Notes: generated by a model from the letters alone, not told the origin. DNA of 64,000 bases from Acinetobacter sp. WCHAc010034 (GCF_001696615.3 NZ_CP032279.1:3162001-3226000); one strand, 5' to 3'; counted from the first letter of the stretch, positions 43,579-52,880 are shown. Numbers and translations are program-made.

Positions 43579-43646
43579 CGCCTATTTTTTCTGAACAATG
43601 CCTGCAAAGTTGTTTTAATGAATATCAACTTTGCTGTGAATAGGCG
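43579..43646. repeat. nested perfect inverted repeats between bioB and queG
   Basis: An outer pair (CGCCTATT 43579-43586 and AATAGGCG 43639-43646) encloses an inner pair (GCAAAGTTG 43604-43612 and CAACTTTGC 43626-43634), all perfect. The 290-base gap around it holds no open frame of note. It could fold into a two-stem RNA on either strand, or be a regulator-binding or mobile miniature element. Confidence 0.6.
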
Positions 43647-43719
43647 GGCTTCTATGTGAAATCTTGCAAACTTGACCAAGAACTGGAATAGGCTGCGGAA
43701 ATGCGCTGAAAATGCCAGA

Positions 43720-44811
43720 TTATTTTATCTTGCTTAATTGTTCCGCAACCGCCCAGTCGATATGGACTTGCACAATCTCATCATGCCGCGCGCGGTGCTG
43801 CTGCAGGGCCTGAACAATTTGCGCCGAATAGCCGGCATTGCCCAGGCCAATGGCGATATTGCGCATAAAGCTTTGATAGCCGGTGCGCCGGATCGGGCTG
43901 CCTTCTGTGCAGGCCAAAAAAGCGGCTTCATCCCACTGCCATAAATCCAGCAGGGTGACATTGTCCAAATTATGCCGCGGATTAAAGTCTTCAATGGTAG
44001 TTTTTTTAGCAAAGCCGTTCCACGGGCAAATCAGCTGGCAGTCGTCGCAGCCGAAGACGCGGTTGCCGATGCCCCGGCGCAGTTCCTCCGGAATGATGCC
44101 TTTATATTCAATAGTTAAATAGGCAATGCATTTGCGCGCATCCAGCATGTAAGGCTCAACAATCGCCTGCGTTGGGCAAATGTCAATGCAGGCGGTGCAT
44201 GAGCCGCAATGCTTGGTGGCAGGGCTGTCAAAGGGCAGCTCCAGAGAGGTGAACAGCTCGCCCAAGACAAAAAAGGAGCCGGATTTTTTATGAATCAGCA
44301 GGGTATGCTTGCCTGTCCAGCCCATGCCGGCATTTTCCGCCAGGGATTTTTCGAAAACCGGCGCAGAGTCGGCGAATGGGCGCGATTCAAAATCGCCCGT
44401 TTTTTCACGTATTTTGGCCGCCAGTGTTTTTAAGCGTCCGCGCATGGTTTTATGGTAATCGCGGCCGCGGGCGTAGCGGGCAATAATGGCGGCGTCCGGT
44501 TCAAAAGGCACATAGCGCGGCTTGGGCGTTTCAACCAGATAGTCCATGCGCACGCAAATAATGCTTTTGGTGCCGGGAATGAGCAAAGTCGGGTCAGCGC
44601 GCTTGTCTAAATTTTCTTCCAGAAACTTCATGTCGCCGTGATAGCCACGCTTTAAATATTCCTTAAAGCGCGGCAATTCCGCTTGAGCATCCGGTTTGGC
44701 AATGACACAATCTGCAAAACCCAAAGCCAAAGCTTGAGCTTTAATCCAGGCTTTAAGGGCCTCAGGATCGTCTTGATTGAGCTGAATTTTTGCTTGGTCG
44801 GGTGTTGCCAT
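43720..44811 (-). CDS. queG: epoxyqueuosine reductase
   Basis: The 363-residue cobalamin- and iron-sulfur-dependent enzyme performs the last step of queuosine tRNA modification. It has two 4Fe-4S motifs (HCGSCTACIDICPTQAI and FGCDDCQLICPWN), the catalytic-region FADSAPVFEKSLAENAGMGW, and a C-terminal HEAT-like part. The start at 44811 (MATPDQAKIQLN) leaves 21 bases to the divergent nnr gene; longer upstream frames run antisense through nnr and are rejected. Confidence 0.95.
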   Translation of the reverse strand: MATPDQAKIQLNQDDPEALKAWIKAQALALGFADCVIAKPDAQAELPRFKEYLKRGYHGDMKFLEENLDKRADPTLLIPGTKSIICVRMDYLVETPKPRYVPFEPDAAIIARYARGRDYHKTMRGRLKTLAAKIREKTGDFESRPFADSAPVFEKSLAENAGMGWTGKHTLLIHKKSGSFFVLGELFTSLELPFDSPATKHCGSCTACIDICPTQAIVEPYMLDARKCIAYLTIEYKGIIPEELRRGIGNRVFGCDDCQLICPWNGFAKKTTIEDFNPRHNLDNVTLLDLWQWDEAAFLACTEGSPIRRTGYQSFMRNIAIGLGNAGYSAQIVQALQQHRARHDEIVQVHIDWAVAEQLSKIK

Positions 44812-44832
44812 AAAACATTGGAAGGAACAGGA

Positions 44833-46290
44833 ATGCAGCAGCCAGTTTATCATAGCCGCGATATTCAAGCATGGGAACAGCGCTGGTTTAGCCAGCAAAA
44901 CAGCTCTTATGGCCTGATGAAGCAGGCTGCATGGGCAATTGCCCAGCGCCTGATTGCCATGTTCAAGCAGCAAGGCATAGCGAACATTGCGTTGTGCTGC
45001 GGGCAGGGCAATAACGCCGGTGACGGCTATCTGGCGGCTAAATACCTCAGTCAGGCGGGCTTTCAGGTGGATATTTATGCGGCCGAATTGGGCGCTTCGC
45101 AGGATCTGCACCGCGCGGAGCAGGAAGCCCGGCAGGCGGGTTTGCAGATCAGATCCGGCTTTGCATTCCAGGAAAAATATGATGCATGGATTGATGCGCT
45201 GTTTGGCATTGGCTTGAACCGCGGGCTGGATGCAGAATGGCAGGTAATCATTGAAAGCATCAACGCGCAGCCGGGCTTGAAGATTGCCATCGATATTCCC
45301 AGCGGCCTGAATGCCAATACGGGCCAGCCTTTGCCCTGCGCGGTCAAGGCGGATCACACCTTGACGGTTTTAGGCCTGAAAGCCGGCTTATTTACCGGAC
45401 AAGGCAAGGAGTTCTGCGGCCAGCTTCAGCTTATTGACTGCATTCCCGCGGATGCTGAACTGCAGCCCATGGCGCAGCTTTCGCCAGCTGCAGTTTCTTT
45501 GCCCAAGCGCCAGGCGTTTGGCCATAAAGGCAGCTATGGCCATGTGCTGATTGCCGGCGGCCATGCCGAAATGGGCGGCGCGGTGATTATGGCGGCAGAA
45601 GCGGCCTTTCATGCCGGCGCAGGCAAAGTCACCGTGGCCTGCGATGCCAAGCACCATATAGCAATACTGTCCCGCGCGCCGAACATCATGCTGCGCGACA
45701 TTAACGCGCTGTCACTGCAGGAGATTCAGGCTTTGATTGAGCATGTCGATGCCGTCAGTTTCGGCATGGGCTTGGGCCGCGATGACTGGGCAAAGCAGCA
45801 GTTTCAGAACTGGTTTCCCCTAATTCAGCAGTCTGCTTTGGAAACCGTGCTGGATGCCGATGCGCTGTGGTTTCTGGCGCAGCAGCCGGAAACCTTGAAG
45901 GCGCAGACTTATGCGACACCGCATCCCGGCGAGGCGGCGAAATTATTGGGCATTAATACGCAGGACGTAGAAGCAGACCGCGTGCAGGCGGTTCAGCAGC
46001 TGCAGCGGAAATACGCCGGGCAATGGGTGCTGAAAGGCGCAGGCAGCCTGGTTCTGGAAGACCGGCTGTGGATTTGCACTGCGGGCAATGCCGGCATGGG
46101 CACAGGCGGCATGGGCGATGTGCTGGCCGGCATGATTGCCAGCCTAAAGGGCCAGTTTCATCAAGCTGTCCATCTGCATGAGATTGTCACGCTGCATGCG
46201 CTGGCGGGCGACTATCTGGCGCAGAACGGCATGCGCGGTCTGCAGGCGCAAGATATGGCGCAGGCTGTATATCTGGCGGTCAATCAGTAA
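44833..46290 (+). CDS. nnr: bifunctional NAD(P)H-hydrate epimerase/dehydratase
   Basis: The 485-residue enzyme repairs hydrated NAD(P)H. The N-terminal YjeF epimerase domain has CCGQGNNAGDGYLAA (about residue 60) and IDIPSGLNANTG. The C-terminal ribokinase-like dehydratase has HPGEAAKLL and NAGMGTGGMGDVLAGMIASL. AGGAACAGGA precedes the ATG at 44833. It is divergent from queG with overlapping promoter space; in many gamma-proteobacteria these two genes are neighbours. Confidence 0.95.
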   Translation: MQQPVYHSRDIQAWEQRWFSQQNSSYGLMKQAAWAIAQRLIAMFKQQGIANIALCCGQGNNAGDGYLAAKYLSQAGFQVDIYAAELGASQDLHRAEQEARQAGLQIRSGFAFQEKYDAWIDALFGIGLNRGLDAEWQVIIESINAQPGLKIAIDIPSGLNANTGQPLPCAVKADHTLTVLGLKAGLFTGQGKEFCGQLQLIDCIPADAELQPMAQLSPAAVSLPKRQAFGHKGSYGHVLIAGGHAEMGGAVIMAAEAAFHAGAGKVTVACDAKHHIAILSRAPNIMLRDINALSLQEIQALIEHVDAVSFGMGLGRDDWAKQQFQNWFPLIQQSALETVLDADALWFLAQQPETLKAQTYATPHPGEAAKLLGINTQDVEADRVQAVQQLQRKYAGQWVLKGAGSLVLEDRLWICTAGNAGMGTGGMGDVLAGMIASLKGQFHQAVHLHEIVTLHALAGDYLAQNGMRGLQAQDMAQAVYLAVNQ

Positions 46291-46310
46291 AGACGCATAG
46301 GGGGCAGGCA

Positions 46311-46511
46311 ATGCAGGCGTTAAAATTGCTGATTCAGGGCAAAGTGCAGGGTGTAGGCTATCGGCGCCGGTGTGCTGAGGATTGAGCAAACGGCCTTGGA
46401 TTGGCTGGAGCTGAATTTAACCGGCTTAAAAATATACCGCTGAGCATTGCTTCCCCGCTGCGCCGGCTGTGCGAAGTTGCCTGACTTGAAGATGGGGCGC
46501 ATTTAAAATAA
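46311..46511 (+). pseudogene. decayed acylphosphatase
   Basis: The frame from the ATG at 46311 encodes LLIQGKVQGVGYRRR, the acylphosphatase signature with its catalytic Arg, then hits TGA at 46383-46385. The same frame continues with a faint family-like segment (ANGLGLAGAEFN), a second stop at 46482-46484 and an end at 46509-46511. The protein is normally about 90 residues, so this is a dead copy. It lies 20 bases after nnr. Confidence 0.75.
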
Positions 46512-46697
46512 ATCCGCATTAGCCCGAAACGCATCACAGTAAATAAGTTTTTTGCAAAATAATTAAATTAAAAAACAATTAGTTATATTAGAAATACAGC
46601 TCGCATTTATTCCTTTCAGCTTTATAATCTCGGCATATTATTTACGGCATCTGCAACAGAATGCCGTTGTTTTTTGACTTTGTATTGGGGAATCATT

Positions 46698-49544
46698 GTG
46701 ACTGCACGCGCTTCAGCATTCAGAAATGCGCTATTGACGGTATCATTATCAATAGGACTTATTGCCTGCGGGGGCGGCGGTGACGGAGGCGGGGAATCCG
46801 CCAGTGATTCATGGACGGAAGCCGTTCCGCCCGCCTCAAAGCCTGAAGACTTCATCAATGCCCGCATCAGCGCGGCCTTAAGCACAGGCAGCGCAGCCAG
46901 CCTGACGCTGCAGGATCAGACGGCGCTGCTCAAATGGGCGCTCAGTACGGCTGAACAGCAGCGCTATTGGCAGAAAAACTTGCTTGGCGCCCTGTATAGC
47001 AATGCGTCCGGTAATATTTTACAGCCATCTTTACAGGCGCCGCCGCATGCATCATTAAATCTTTATCCCACCGATTTAAGCACCGGCATGCCATTTGCCA
47101 TGGCGGATGGCGCCTGCGGCTCGCCTCTTGGCCTGCAGGCCGGCAAAGGCTGCGGCCTGGGTGTTGCCGCCAAAATTGGCAAAGGGCGGGCTTTGGCTTA
47201 TGGCCAGGAGATGTTTGGCAAAATTTTAAGCAATGACGCCGGCTTCACGCAATTTACTGAAGTGATGAATAACAGCCTGCGCTGGCTGATTGCCGGCGAT
47301 GCGCATCAGGAGCTGAAAAAATCACTGAATGTCGCGGTGAAAGGTACAAACGCTGCGAACGTGAAGCGCTATCTTGAAGAAAAATTAGGCGCTGCGGTCA
47401 ACATCTCATCCTGCAATGTGCTGGATCCTGCCAATGCCTGCTGGCAAGATATTGATTTGATTGTTCTTGGTCAGAGCATTGAGTCTGAAAAATTTGATCA
47501 GGAACTTATTGATCAATACTTAAGCGCAGGTAAGCCGCTTTATTTTCAGGCCTCTTACTGGGATGTTGGAAGCAATACCCAGAAAGTTTTCAATGCAATC
47601 GGCATTCAGTCAAATCATAACTATTTCCGTGATCCCAATACACTGCGGATCTCAAACTCCATGAGCATTGAGGAGCGCTGGAAGCGGATGAACCAGGTGG
47701 ATGACCTGATTCAAACCCTGCAGTACTTTATTGATCCTGCATCGGTGACGTTGGGTGAGCTTAACAGCAGCAATGCCCTGATTCAAAGCATCCGCACCCA
47801 TTCCAGCGCGCTGCAGGGCTTGAATGCCCAAGGGCGGTCTGCATTCAGCGAAGATAATGCCAACGCCGTGCTGAAGGCACTGGTGCTGATTGCGGACTTA
47901 TGGCGTCCGGATGTCAATTACACCGGTTTAAGCAAAAACAGCGATCCGCTCACCTTTATGAAAACCTATGCATCTGATGCATGGCTGGATTATAGCCGCA
48001 GTACAGCTGCAGCATCCAAAACCGGGGCCGGCGATTACATGCCGGCCGCTGCGCAAGACATGGCGGTCAGCAGTGACTGGGAAACCATCACAGTGACGAT
48101 TCCGCAAAGCAGCGGCGTAACCGCGATTGGCCGCGCCAGCATTCCTGCAAAAGCCGTGGATATTCAGATTGCGGATGCGCAGGGCGCAAGCATGGCGGTG
48201 CAAACCAGCCATATCCGCACTTGGGGCAGTCCATTTGATGACAGCGGCTATAAGCGCCCGCTGCGTCCAAACAGTTTCAGCGTAAAGCTGAATGCGGGAG
48301 CGGAGAACAAATTCATCAGCCCATTTGGCGGCCCGCTGATGCTGAATTACAGCAATGCAGCGGCGGGCAGCACCGTCACCTTGAAAATCAAAGGCAGCGC
48401 AAAATACGCGCATTTTGACTTTACCCAGCCGATGACCGCTGCCGATATGAATGCGGCCAGCGCAAGCCTGCAAAGCCGGGAATTTGGCTGGAATACCTTT
48501 AAGTTTACCGGCGGTGAAATTCAGCAGATTACGCCTTATGCGCTCAAAGCGATGGGCAATTTAACACCCGATGCGTACATTGAAAGAATTAAGACGGTTA
48601 TTTTTGACAGCAACCATATGGCCAACGGCTACCGCAATATGCCGCTGGACAGCAGCACCCAGCAGTACTGCAATGCTTTAGGCTGGGATTGTACCGGTGA
48701 GATTCACCGCGCGCCGAATGTGCAGCATTTTGTCGGCTGGCTGGCGGCCTGCGGCTTCCTGTGCTCAGGCAACCCTTCGGACGGCGCGGCCGGGCTGGAT
48801 ATCGGCTGGGGCTGGGTGCATGAGCTTGGGCATAACACAGTTCAAGGCGTACTGACCATGACATTCCCGTCGACTGAGAGCGGGAAGACGATCGGCTGCG
48901 GCACCGAATGCAATAACAATATTCTGGCAGGCTTAAGCATGCTGCGAAAGTATGAAATTTACGCTTTAGACAGCAATGGCGCTAACTTCCACCATCCGCG
49001 GCTATACGGCAACATCAAGGATAACCGCAGTACCGGCTTGAGCGGAGAAGCGCTGCGCGCTGAGATGGAAAACCGCCTATGGCAAGGCGATGACAACGCC
49101 AAGCAGGCGTTTCACATGCAGCTGGCTTATAATTATACCCGGCTGCATCAAGGCAAATCACAGCCGGACCTGCAAGGCGTGTATGAGTTTATGCGCTTGC
49201 TGAATATTTCGCAGCGCCTTTACAATCAAATTGATTTTGCTAAACCGACAGCTGCGGCGGATAAATATAAATTGGGCCTAGGCGCATTTACTGAGAAAAA
49301 CTTGAGCCGGCCGGACATGATTTATGTGCTCAGCTCAAAAATTATGGGCTATGACTTAAAAGAGATGTTCAGGCTTTACGGCGTGCCGGTGACGGAAACT
49401 GCGCATGCATCGGTTGCGATGCTGCAATTGCCGATGGCGCCCTTGAATTTCTATGCCCAGCCGGTCAACAGGTCAAATCATCTGAATGAGGGGACTTGGC
49501 TAACGCTTCCAGCGGCCGGCCCGGTGGCGAACTATCCTTATTGA
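46698..49544 (+). CDS. ImpA/M60-like metalloprotease lipoprotein
   Basis: The 948-residue lipoprotein has the lipobox LIAC followed by a Gly-rich linker (CGGGGDGGG). A gluzincin active site HELGH lies in GWGWVHELGHNTVQGVL (about residue 713), with later acidic candidates for the third zinc ligand. Upstream domains (about 30-430 and 450-600) resemble the ThuA-like and beta-rich parts of ImpA-type peptidases. This family cleaves heavily O-glycosylated proteins such as mucins. The GTG at 46698 has GGGGAATC upstream. It should be anchored in the outer membrane or secreted. Confidence 0.85.
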   Translation: MTARASAFRNALLTVSLSIGLIACGGGGDGGGESASDSWTEAVPPASKPEDFINARISAALSTGSAASLTLQDQTALLKWALSTAEQQRYWQKNLLGALYSNASGNILQPSLQAPPHASLNLYPTDLSTGMPFAMADGACGSPLGLQAGKGCGLGVAAKIGKGRALAYGQEMFGKILSNDAGFTQFTEVMNNSLRWLIAGDAHQELKKSLNVAVKGTNAANVKRYLEEKLGAAVNISSCNVLDPANACWQDIDLIVLGQSIESEKFDQELIDQYLSAGKPLYFQASYWDVGSNTQKVFNAIGIQSNHNYFRDPNTLRISNSMSIEERWKRMNQVDDLIQTLQYFIDPASVTLGELNSSNALIQSIRTHSSALQGLNAQGRSAFSEDNANAVLKALVLIADLWRPDVNYTGLSKNSDPLTFMKTYASDAWLDYSRSTAAASKTGAGDYMPAAAQDMAVSSDWETITVTIPQSSGVTAIGRASIPAKAVDIQIADAQGASMAVQTSHIRTWGSPFDDSGYKRPLRPNSFSVKLNAGAENKFISPFGGPLMLNYSNAAAGSTVTLKIKGSAKYAHFDFTQPMTAADMNAASASLQSREFGWNTFKFTGGEIQQITPYALKAMGNLTPDAYIERIKTVIFDSNHMANGYRNMPLDSSTQQYCNALGWDCTGEIHRAPNVQHFVGWLAACGFLCSGNPSDGAAGLDIGWGWVHELGHNTVQGVLTMTFPSTESGKTIGCGTECNNNILAGLSMLRKYEIYALDSNGANFHHPRLYGNIKDNRSTGLSGEALRAEMENRLWQGDDNAKQAFHMQLAYNYTRLHQGKSQPDLQGVYEFMRLLNISQRLYNQIDFAKPTAAADKYKLGLGAFTEKNLSRPDMIYVLSSKIMGYDLKEMFRLYGVPVTETAHASVAMLQLPMAPLNFYAQPVNRSNHLNEGTWLTLPAAGPVANYPY

Positions 49545-49569
49545 GTTCTTTTGGCTTAGCCGTAAATGC

Positions 49570-49600
49570 AAAAGGCAGCTTTTAACAAAGCTGCCTTTTT
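49570..49600. terminator. bidirectional terminator after the metalloprotease gene
   Basis: AAAAGGCAGCTT pairs with AAGCTGCCTTTT across a six-base loop, with A and T runs outside. It lies between the metalloprotease and the convergent ruvC. Confidence 0.85.
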
Positions 49601-49674
49601 ACTGGGAAATTCAGGCCTTGAAGCTGATGGACTCATGCAAGGCAAAAGAAAGAATCAGCCCCTGCCTTGAAGGC

Positions 49675-50220
49675 TTAGCGCCGTCTTGAACTGGCCCGGC
49701 TGCGTCCGCGCGCCATGCCGCCCAAAGCATTGAGCACGGCCAGTTTGCTCATGCTGCCGGAAGCATGCGCATGGCAAATGGCCGCTGCTAAAGCATCGGC
49801 CGCGTCCGCTTGCGGGCGGATGCTTAAGTTCAGCAGCTTCATCACCATCATCTGCACCTGCTCTTTGTCAGCAGCGCCGTAGCCGACCACAGACTGCTTA
49901 ATCTGGCGCGCGGTATATTCAGCCACCTGCAGATCCAAATTGGTCAAAGCGGCAATGGCTGCCCCGCGGGCCTGGCCCAGTTTCAACGCTGAATCCGGGT
50001 TCTGCGCCATAAAAACCTGTTCAACCGCAGCCTGAGTCGGGCCGTGAAACTTAACAATGCGATCAACCCCAGCAAAAATGCGCTTCAGGCGCTCAGGCAT
50101 TTCGGCAGTTTCGGTGCGGATGGTGCCGGCATCGACAAAACGCAGCTTGGAGCCTTCATGCTCAATAATGCCGTAGCCGGTCAGGCGCGACCCCGGGTCG
50201 ATACCGATAATTAATGCCAT
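49675..50220 (-). CDS. ruvC: Holliday junction endonuclease RuvC
   Basis: The 181-residue resolvase cuts Holliday junctions with RuvAB. The four acidic catalytic residues are in place: IGIDPGS (Asp7), [11 protein letters not shown] (Glu), and [15 protein letters not shown] (two Asp). The C-terminal tail is basic ([11 protein letters not shown]). AAAGGG precedes the ATG. ruvA and ruvB are not in the window. Confidence 0.96.
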   Translation of the reverse strand: MALIIGIDPGSRLTGYGIIEHEGSKLRFVDAGTIRTETAEMPERLKRIFAGVDRIVKFHGPTQAAVEQVFMAQNPDSALKLGQARGAAIAALTNLDLQVAEYTARQIKQSVVGYGAADKEQVQMMVMKLLNLSIRPQADAADALAAAICHAHASGSMSKLAVLNALGGMARGRSRASSRRR

Positions 50221-50344
50221 GCCGGCCCTTTAAAAATAAAATAACGCCCATATTGTTACATAAGCGGATCAAAAAAGCTTGATGCTGAGTTTAAGCGCTG
50301 GCTTGATGCACTTTATTTATTTAATTGAGATTTGATTAATTTTC

Positions 50345-50917
50345 ATGAAATTATTTCTAATTATCCTTGCAAGCTTAGTTCTGGAAGTATTTGTCTGGAT
50401 TGGCGTGGGCGACCTTGTCGGCAGCATGTGGTATGTGTTCTTCTGGTTCATCGTCGCGTTTTTCATTGGCGTGAGCATTGTGCGGAAATCATCAGCCGGC
50501 CTGATGCCGCAAATGCAGCAGATGCAGGCGGGCCAAATGAGCGCTGACCCGGCATTATCCGGCAATCTTCCTAAGCTTTTGGCAGGCTTTTTATTGATGA
50601 TTCCGGGCCTGATCTCAGATGTGCTTGCCGTACTGATTCTGATTCCGCCTGTGCAGAATGCGCTGAAAGCCACCATGATGAAAGTGATGATGAAGCGCCA
50701 GCAAGCCATGATGGAAAAAATGATGGGCGGCATGATGGGAGATATGGGCGGCATGGGTGGCGCGCAAGGCCAGAACCCGTTTGCAGACATGATGCGCCAG
50801 ATGCAGGATATGCAGAACCAGCAAGGCGGCCGCGATTCCAGCATCATTGACGGCGAAGCGCGCGAAGTGGCGCCGGACGCAAAACAGATTGAGCTGAAAG
50901 ACGTCAATAAGCGCTAA
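50345..50917 (+). CDS. fxsA: FxsA-family membrane protein
   Basis: The 190-residue protein has the FxsA core: LEVFVWIGVGDLVGS, a second helix FFWFIVAFFIGVSIV, and GFLLMIPGLISDVLAVLILI. An unusually methionine-rich region follows (MMKVMMKRQQAMMEKMMGG, MMGDMGGMGG), then a charged tail. FxsA relieves exclusion of phage T7 by the F plasmid PifA protein in E. coli; its normal role is unknown. The Met-rich tail might bind soft metals such as copper, which is inference. Confidence 0.9.
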   Translation: MKLFLIILASLVLEVFVWIGVGDLVGSMWYVFFWFIVAFFIGVSIVRKSSAGLMPQMQQMQAGQMSADPALSGNLPKLLAGFLLMIPGLISDVLAVLILIPPVQNALKATMMKVMMKRQQAMMEKMMGGMMGDMGGMGGAQGQNPFADMMRQMQDMQNQQGGRDSSIIDGEAREVAPDAKQIELKDVNKR

Positions 50918-50949
50918 GCGGCGCTGATGCTGATCAGTTAAGAAGTCAG

Positions 50950-50976
50950 GCCGGATCAATTGATCCGGCTTTTTTA
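50950..50976 (+). terminator. terminator after fxsA
   Basis: GCCGGATCAA pairs perfectly with TTGATCCGGC and is followed by TTTTTTATT. Confidence 0.88.
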
Positions 50977-51056
50977 TTGCAGTAAATTCATGCAGGCAGC
51001 GTATTTGTTTTTAACAAACGATATAATGCGCGCTTTAGGCATTCTGCTGATTTTCT

Positions 51057-51689
51057 ATGTCGCTTCTTTTAACCATTTGCATGCTGCATTTTGTAGCCCA
51101 GCTGAGCCCCGGCCCTGACGTATTGCTGATCGCAAAAAGCTCAGCCTCGACCACGCGGGCCAATACCTTGAAAATTATTTCCGGCATATCGGCGGGGATT
51201 GTGGTTTGGGTCGCGCTGACCTTAATGGGCTTTACTGTACTGATTGAACAGCTGCCGTGGATTCAGCAGGTTCTAATGATTATCGGCGGCCTGTTTTTGG
51301 CGAAAATGGGCTGGGCCATGCTGAACGGCGGCTTAAAAAGCTTGAAGCAGGAGGCAGAGCTGGAGGCCGCTGGGCAAGCTGAAAAGCCGGATAATTATTT
51401 TATGCTGGGCTTATTCACCAATCTGTCCAACCCGAAAACGCTGATCTATTTCAGTAGCGTATTTTCGCTGGCGCTGAGTTCTTCCGCCGGCGAGGATCTT
51501 AAAACCCAGCTGGCGTTTATTATTCCAATTCAGACTTTTCTGGTGTTCAGCGCGCTGATGCTGATTTTATCCATGCCGAAAATCAAAGCGCTGTATCAGC
51601 GTTCAGGCAGCTATATCGACATCATCTCCGGCGCACTGTTTTTGGCCTTTGCAGTTTGGCTGTGGCTTGATGCACTTCAGGTCTTATGA
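51057..51689 (+). CDS. LysE/RhtB-family amino-acid exporter
   Basis: The 210-residue inner-membrane protein has six predicted helices and the family motif QLSPGPDVLLIAKSS near residues 15-29, plus GLFTNLSNPKTLIYF (about 119-133). Members export amino acids such as homoserine, threonine, lysine or leucine. The exact substrate cannot be told. It ends one base before the convergent small gene. Confidence 0.92.
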   Translation: MSLLLTICMLHFVAQLSPGPDVLLIAKSSASTTRANTLKIISGISAGIVVWVALTLMGFTVLIEQLPWIQQVLMIIGGLFLAKMGWAMLNGGLKSLKQEAELEAAGQAEKPDNYFMLGLFTNLSNPKTLIYFSSVFSLALSSSAGEDLKTQLAFIIPIQTFLVFSALMLILSMPKIKALYQRSGSYIDIISGALFLAFAVWLWLDALQVL

Positions 51690-51690
51690 C

Positions 51691-51885
51691 TTAGGCTTCT
51701 GGAGTTTCCGCAGCAGCCGGCAGCTTCGCTTCAGCAGGGGAAGGCTTCAGGTCTTCTCCAGTTTTTTCCTCTAGGCGGTAGCGGTTCGGCTTGAGCGAAG
51801 CTTCAGTATTTTCAGAGCCTTGATAGCTCCGGCTGCGGTTGGCGCGTTCACGCAGGCCGCCTTTTTTAATTAATTGCACCATCAT
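51691..51885 (-). CDS. 64-residue conserved-looking basic/acidic small protein
   Basis: The start has a good ribosome-binding site on the minus strand (TGAGGAAAGC before ATGATG). The product starts MMVQLIKKGGLRERANRSRS and ends in an acidic, Pro/Ala-rich tail; it is probably disordered. It meets the LysE-family gene tail to tail with one base between stops. Function is unknown. Confidence 0.6.
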   Translation of the reverse strand: MMVQLIKKGGLRERANRSRSYQGSENTEASLKPNRYRLEEKTGEDLKPSPAEAKLPAAAETPEA

Positions 51886-52014
51886 GCTTTCCTCAAATCA
51901 ATGCGCTTAGTTTAATGCAAAAGCGCGGAGAGCAACATGCTGATTGCGCTTGGCTTAGGCCGTCTTTAAGGCTGCCCGCTTGAGAAGGCGAAAGCAGGCG
52001 CAGGGCTGGGCCAT

Positions 52015-52044
52015 AAAAAAACCTGATGCCGGATCAGGTTTTTT
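52015..52044. terminator. bidirectional terminator downstream of the 81-residue gene
   Basis: AAAAAACCTGAT pairs with ATCAGGTTTTTT across a five-base loop. It is 12 bases after the stop of the minus-strand gene at 52056. Confidence 0.85.
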
Positions 52045-52055
52045 CTGTAAATTTT

Positions 52056-52301
52056 TTATTTGGCAGATTTGCTGTCCTGCTGAAGCACATCCAGAAGTGA
52101 CTGCTGCACAGGTATTTCCTGACGGTCTTGCAAATAGATATGCGCTGCTTTGAATATCAGGGCTGCAGCCAAGCACGCCATAATGCAGAAAATCCAGAAG
52201 CCGTAAGGGCTCTGAATCGTGTGTGAACCGCAGCGGGTACATTCTTTGTCAGTAGAAGCAACGACCTTGTTGCAGCAGGCACAGTGGTACTGATAGTGCA
52301 T
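52056..52301 (-). CDS. small zinc-ribbon membrane protein
   Basis: The 81-residue protein starts with a zinc ribbon (C-x2-C in CACCNK, C-x2-C in CTRCG), has one membrane helix (FWIFCIMACLAAALIF) and a charged tail. AAGGAG precedes the ATG on the minus strand. Such zinc-ribbon/TM proteins are common and uncharacterised in Acinetobacter relatives. It is a single-gene unit ending at a strong terminator. Confidence 0.75.
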   Translation of the reverse strand: MHYQYHCACCNKVVASTDKECTRCGSHTIQSPYGFWIFCIMACLAAALIFKAAHIYLQDRQEIPVQQSLLDVLQQDSKSAK

Positions 52302-52818
52302 ATTTTTCTCCTTATTATCTGACGCAGCTGTTCTTTTTTTAATTTTCAGCCATGAATGCAGGGCTGATTGTTTATCTTATGTGAGTAATTGTGTGCATAC
52401 AAGACAGCGGTAATAATCTGTAAAGTCACAAAAATAAAATAATCAGAAAAAATGGATAAAGCTATGTTTTTAAAATTGAATTCAGCAGCATTTCTGAAGA
52501 AATAGTTACAATTTGATGTTCTGAAAAACTGCGGCCGGATAGGGGCTTGCTGCCTGCACGGCGCCGTGGCCTAAACCGCCGGCAGAATTGGCTTTTAAAC
52601 TCAGCATGCAGAAAATAAGGCTGCTGAATTATAAGCGTTTATCGGCTTTTTACTTGAAGAATATTTGATTGATTTGAGGGCTAAAGCGGTTTCTTAGATA
52701 AAAAAGCAATAAATCAGAGAACAGCCAAAGCTGGTCTGCATGCAAGTTTTAGCCTAAATTTAAATAAAAAACATTAAATATCATTTATATATTAAAAATA
52801 TTTTACTTTTTACTGGAG
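52302..52818. other. long intergenic region upstream of the GTPase operon
   Basis: About 500 bases with no supported gene. The first part should carry the promoter of the minus-strand zinc-ribbon gene. The last 150 bases are very AT-rich and run into the CRP-like boxes. No RNA gene was recognised. Confidence 0.45.
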
Positions 52819-52834
52819 TGTGATAGATTTCACA
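52819..52834. promoter_or_regulatory. CRP/Vfr-type binding site
   Basis: TGTGATAGATTTCACA is a perfect TGTGA-N6-TCACA palindrome, centred about 54 bases before the GTPase start codon. A Vfr/CRP homologue is the expected binder. Confidence 0.75.
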
Positions 52835-52847
52835 TCCCTGAAAATAG

Positions 52848-52863
52848 TGTGACTTAAGTCATT
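52848..52863. promoter_or_regulatory. second CRP/Vfr-like site with embedded palindrome
   Basis: TGTGACTTAAGTCATT matches TGTGA-N6-TCACA at 8 of 10 fixed positions and contains the perfect 12-base palindrome TGACTTAAGTCA (52850-52861). Its centre is 29 bases from the first site and only about 25 bases before the start codon, so it may lie downstream of the promoter. Confidence 0.5.
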
Positions 52864-52880
52864 AAGTTAAAGAGGTTTTG

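Noticed and set aside
44812..45357. N-terminal extension of QueG
   Set aside because: It would run antisense through nnr and lacks QueG-like sequence; the start at 44811 fits the family length.
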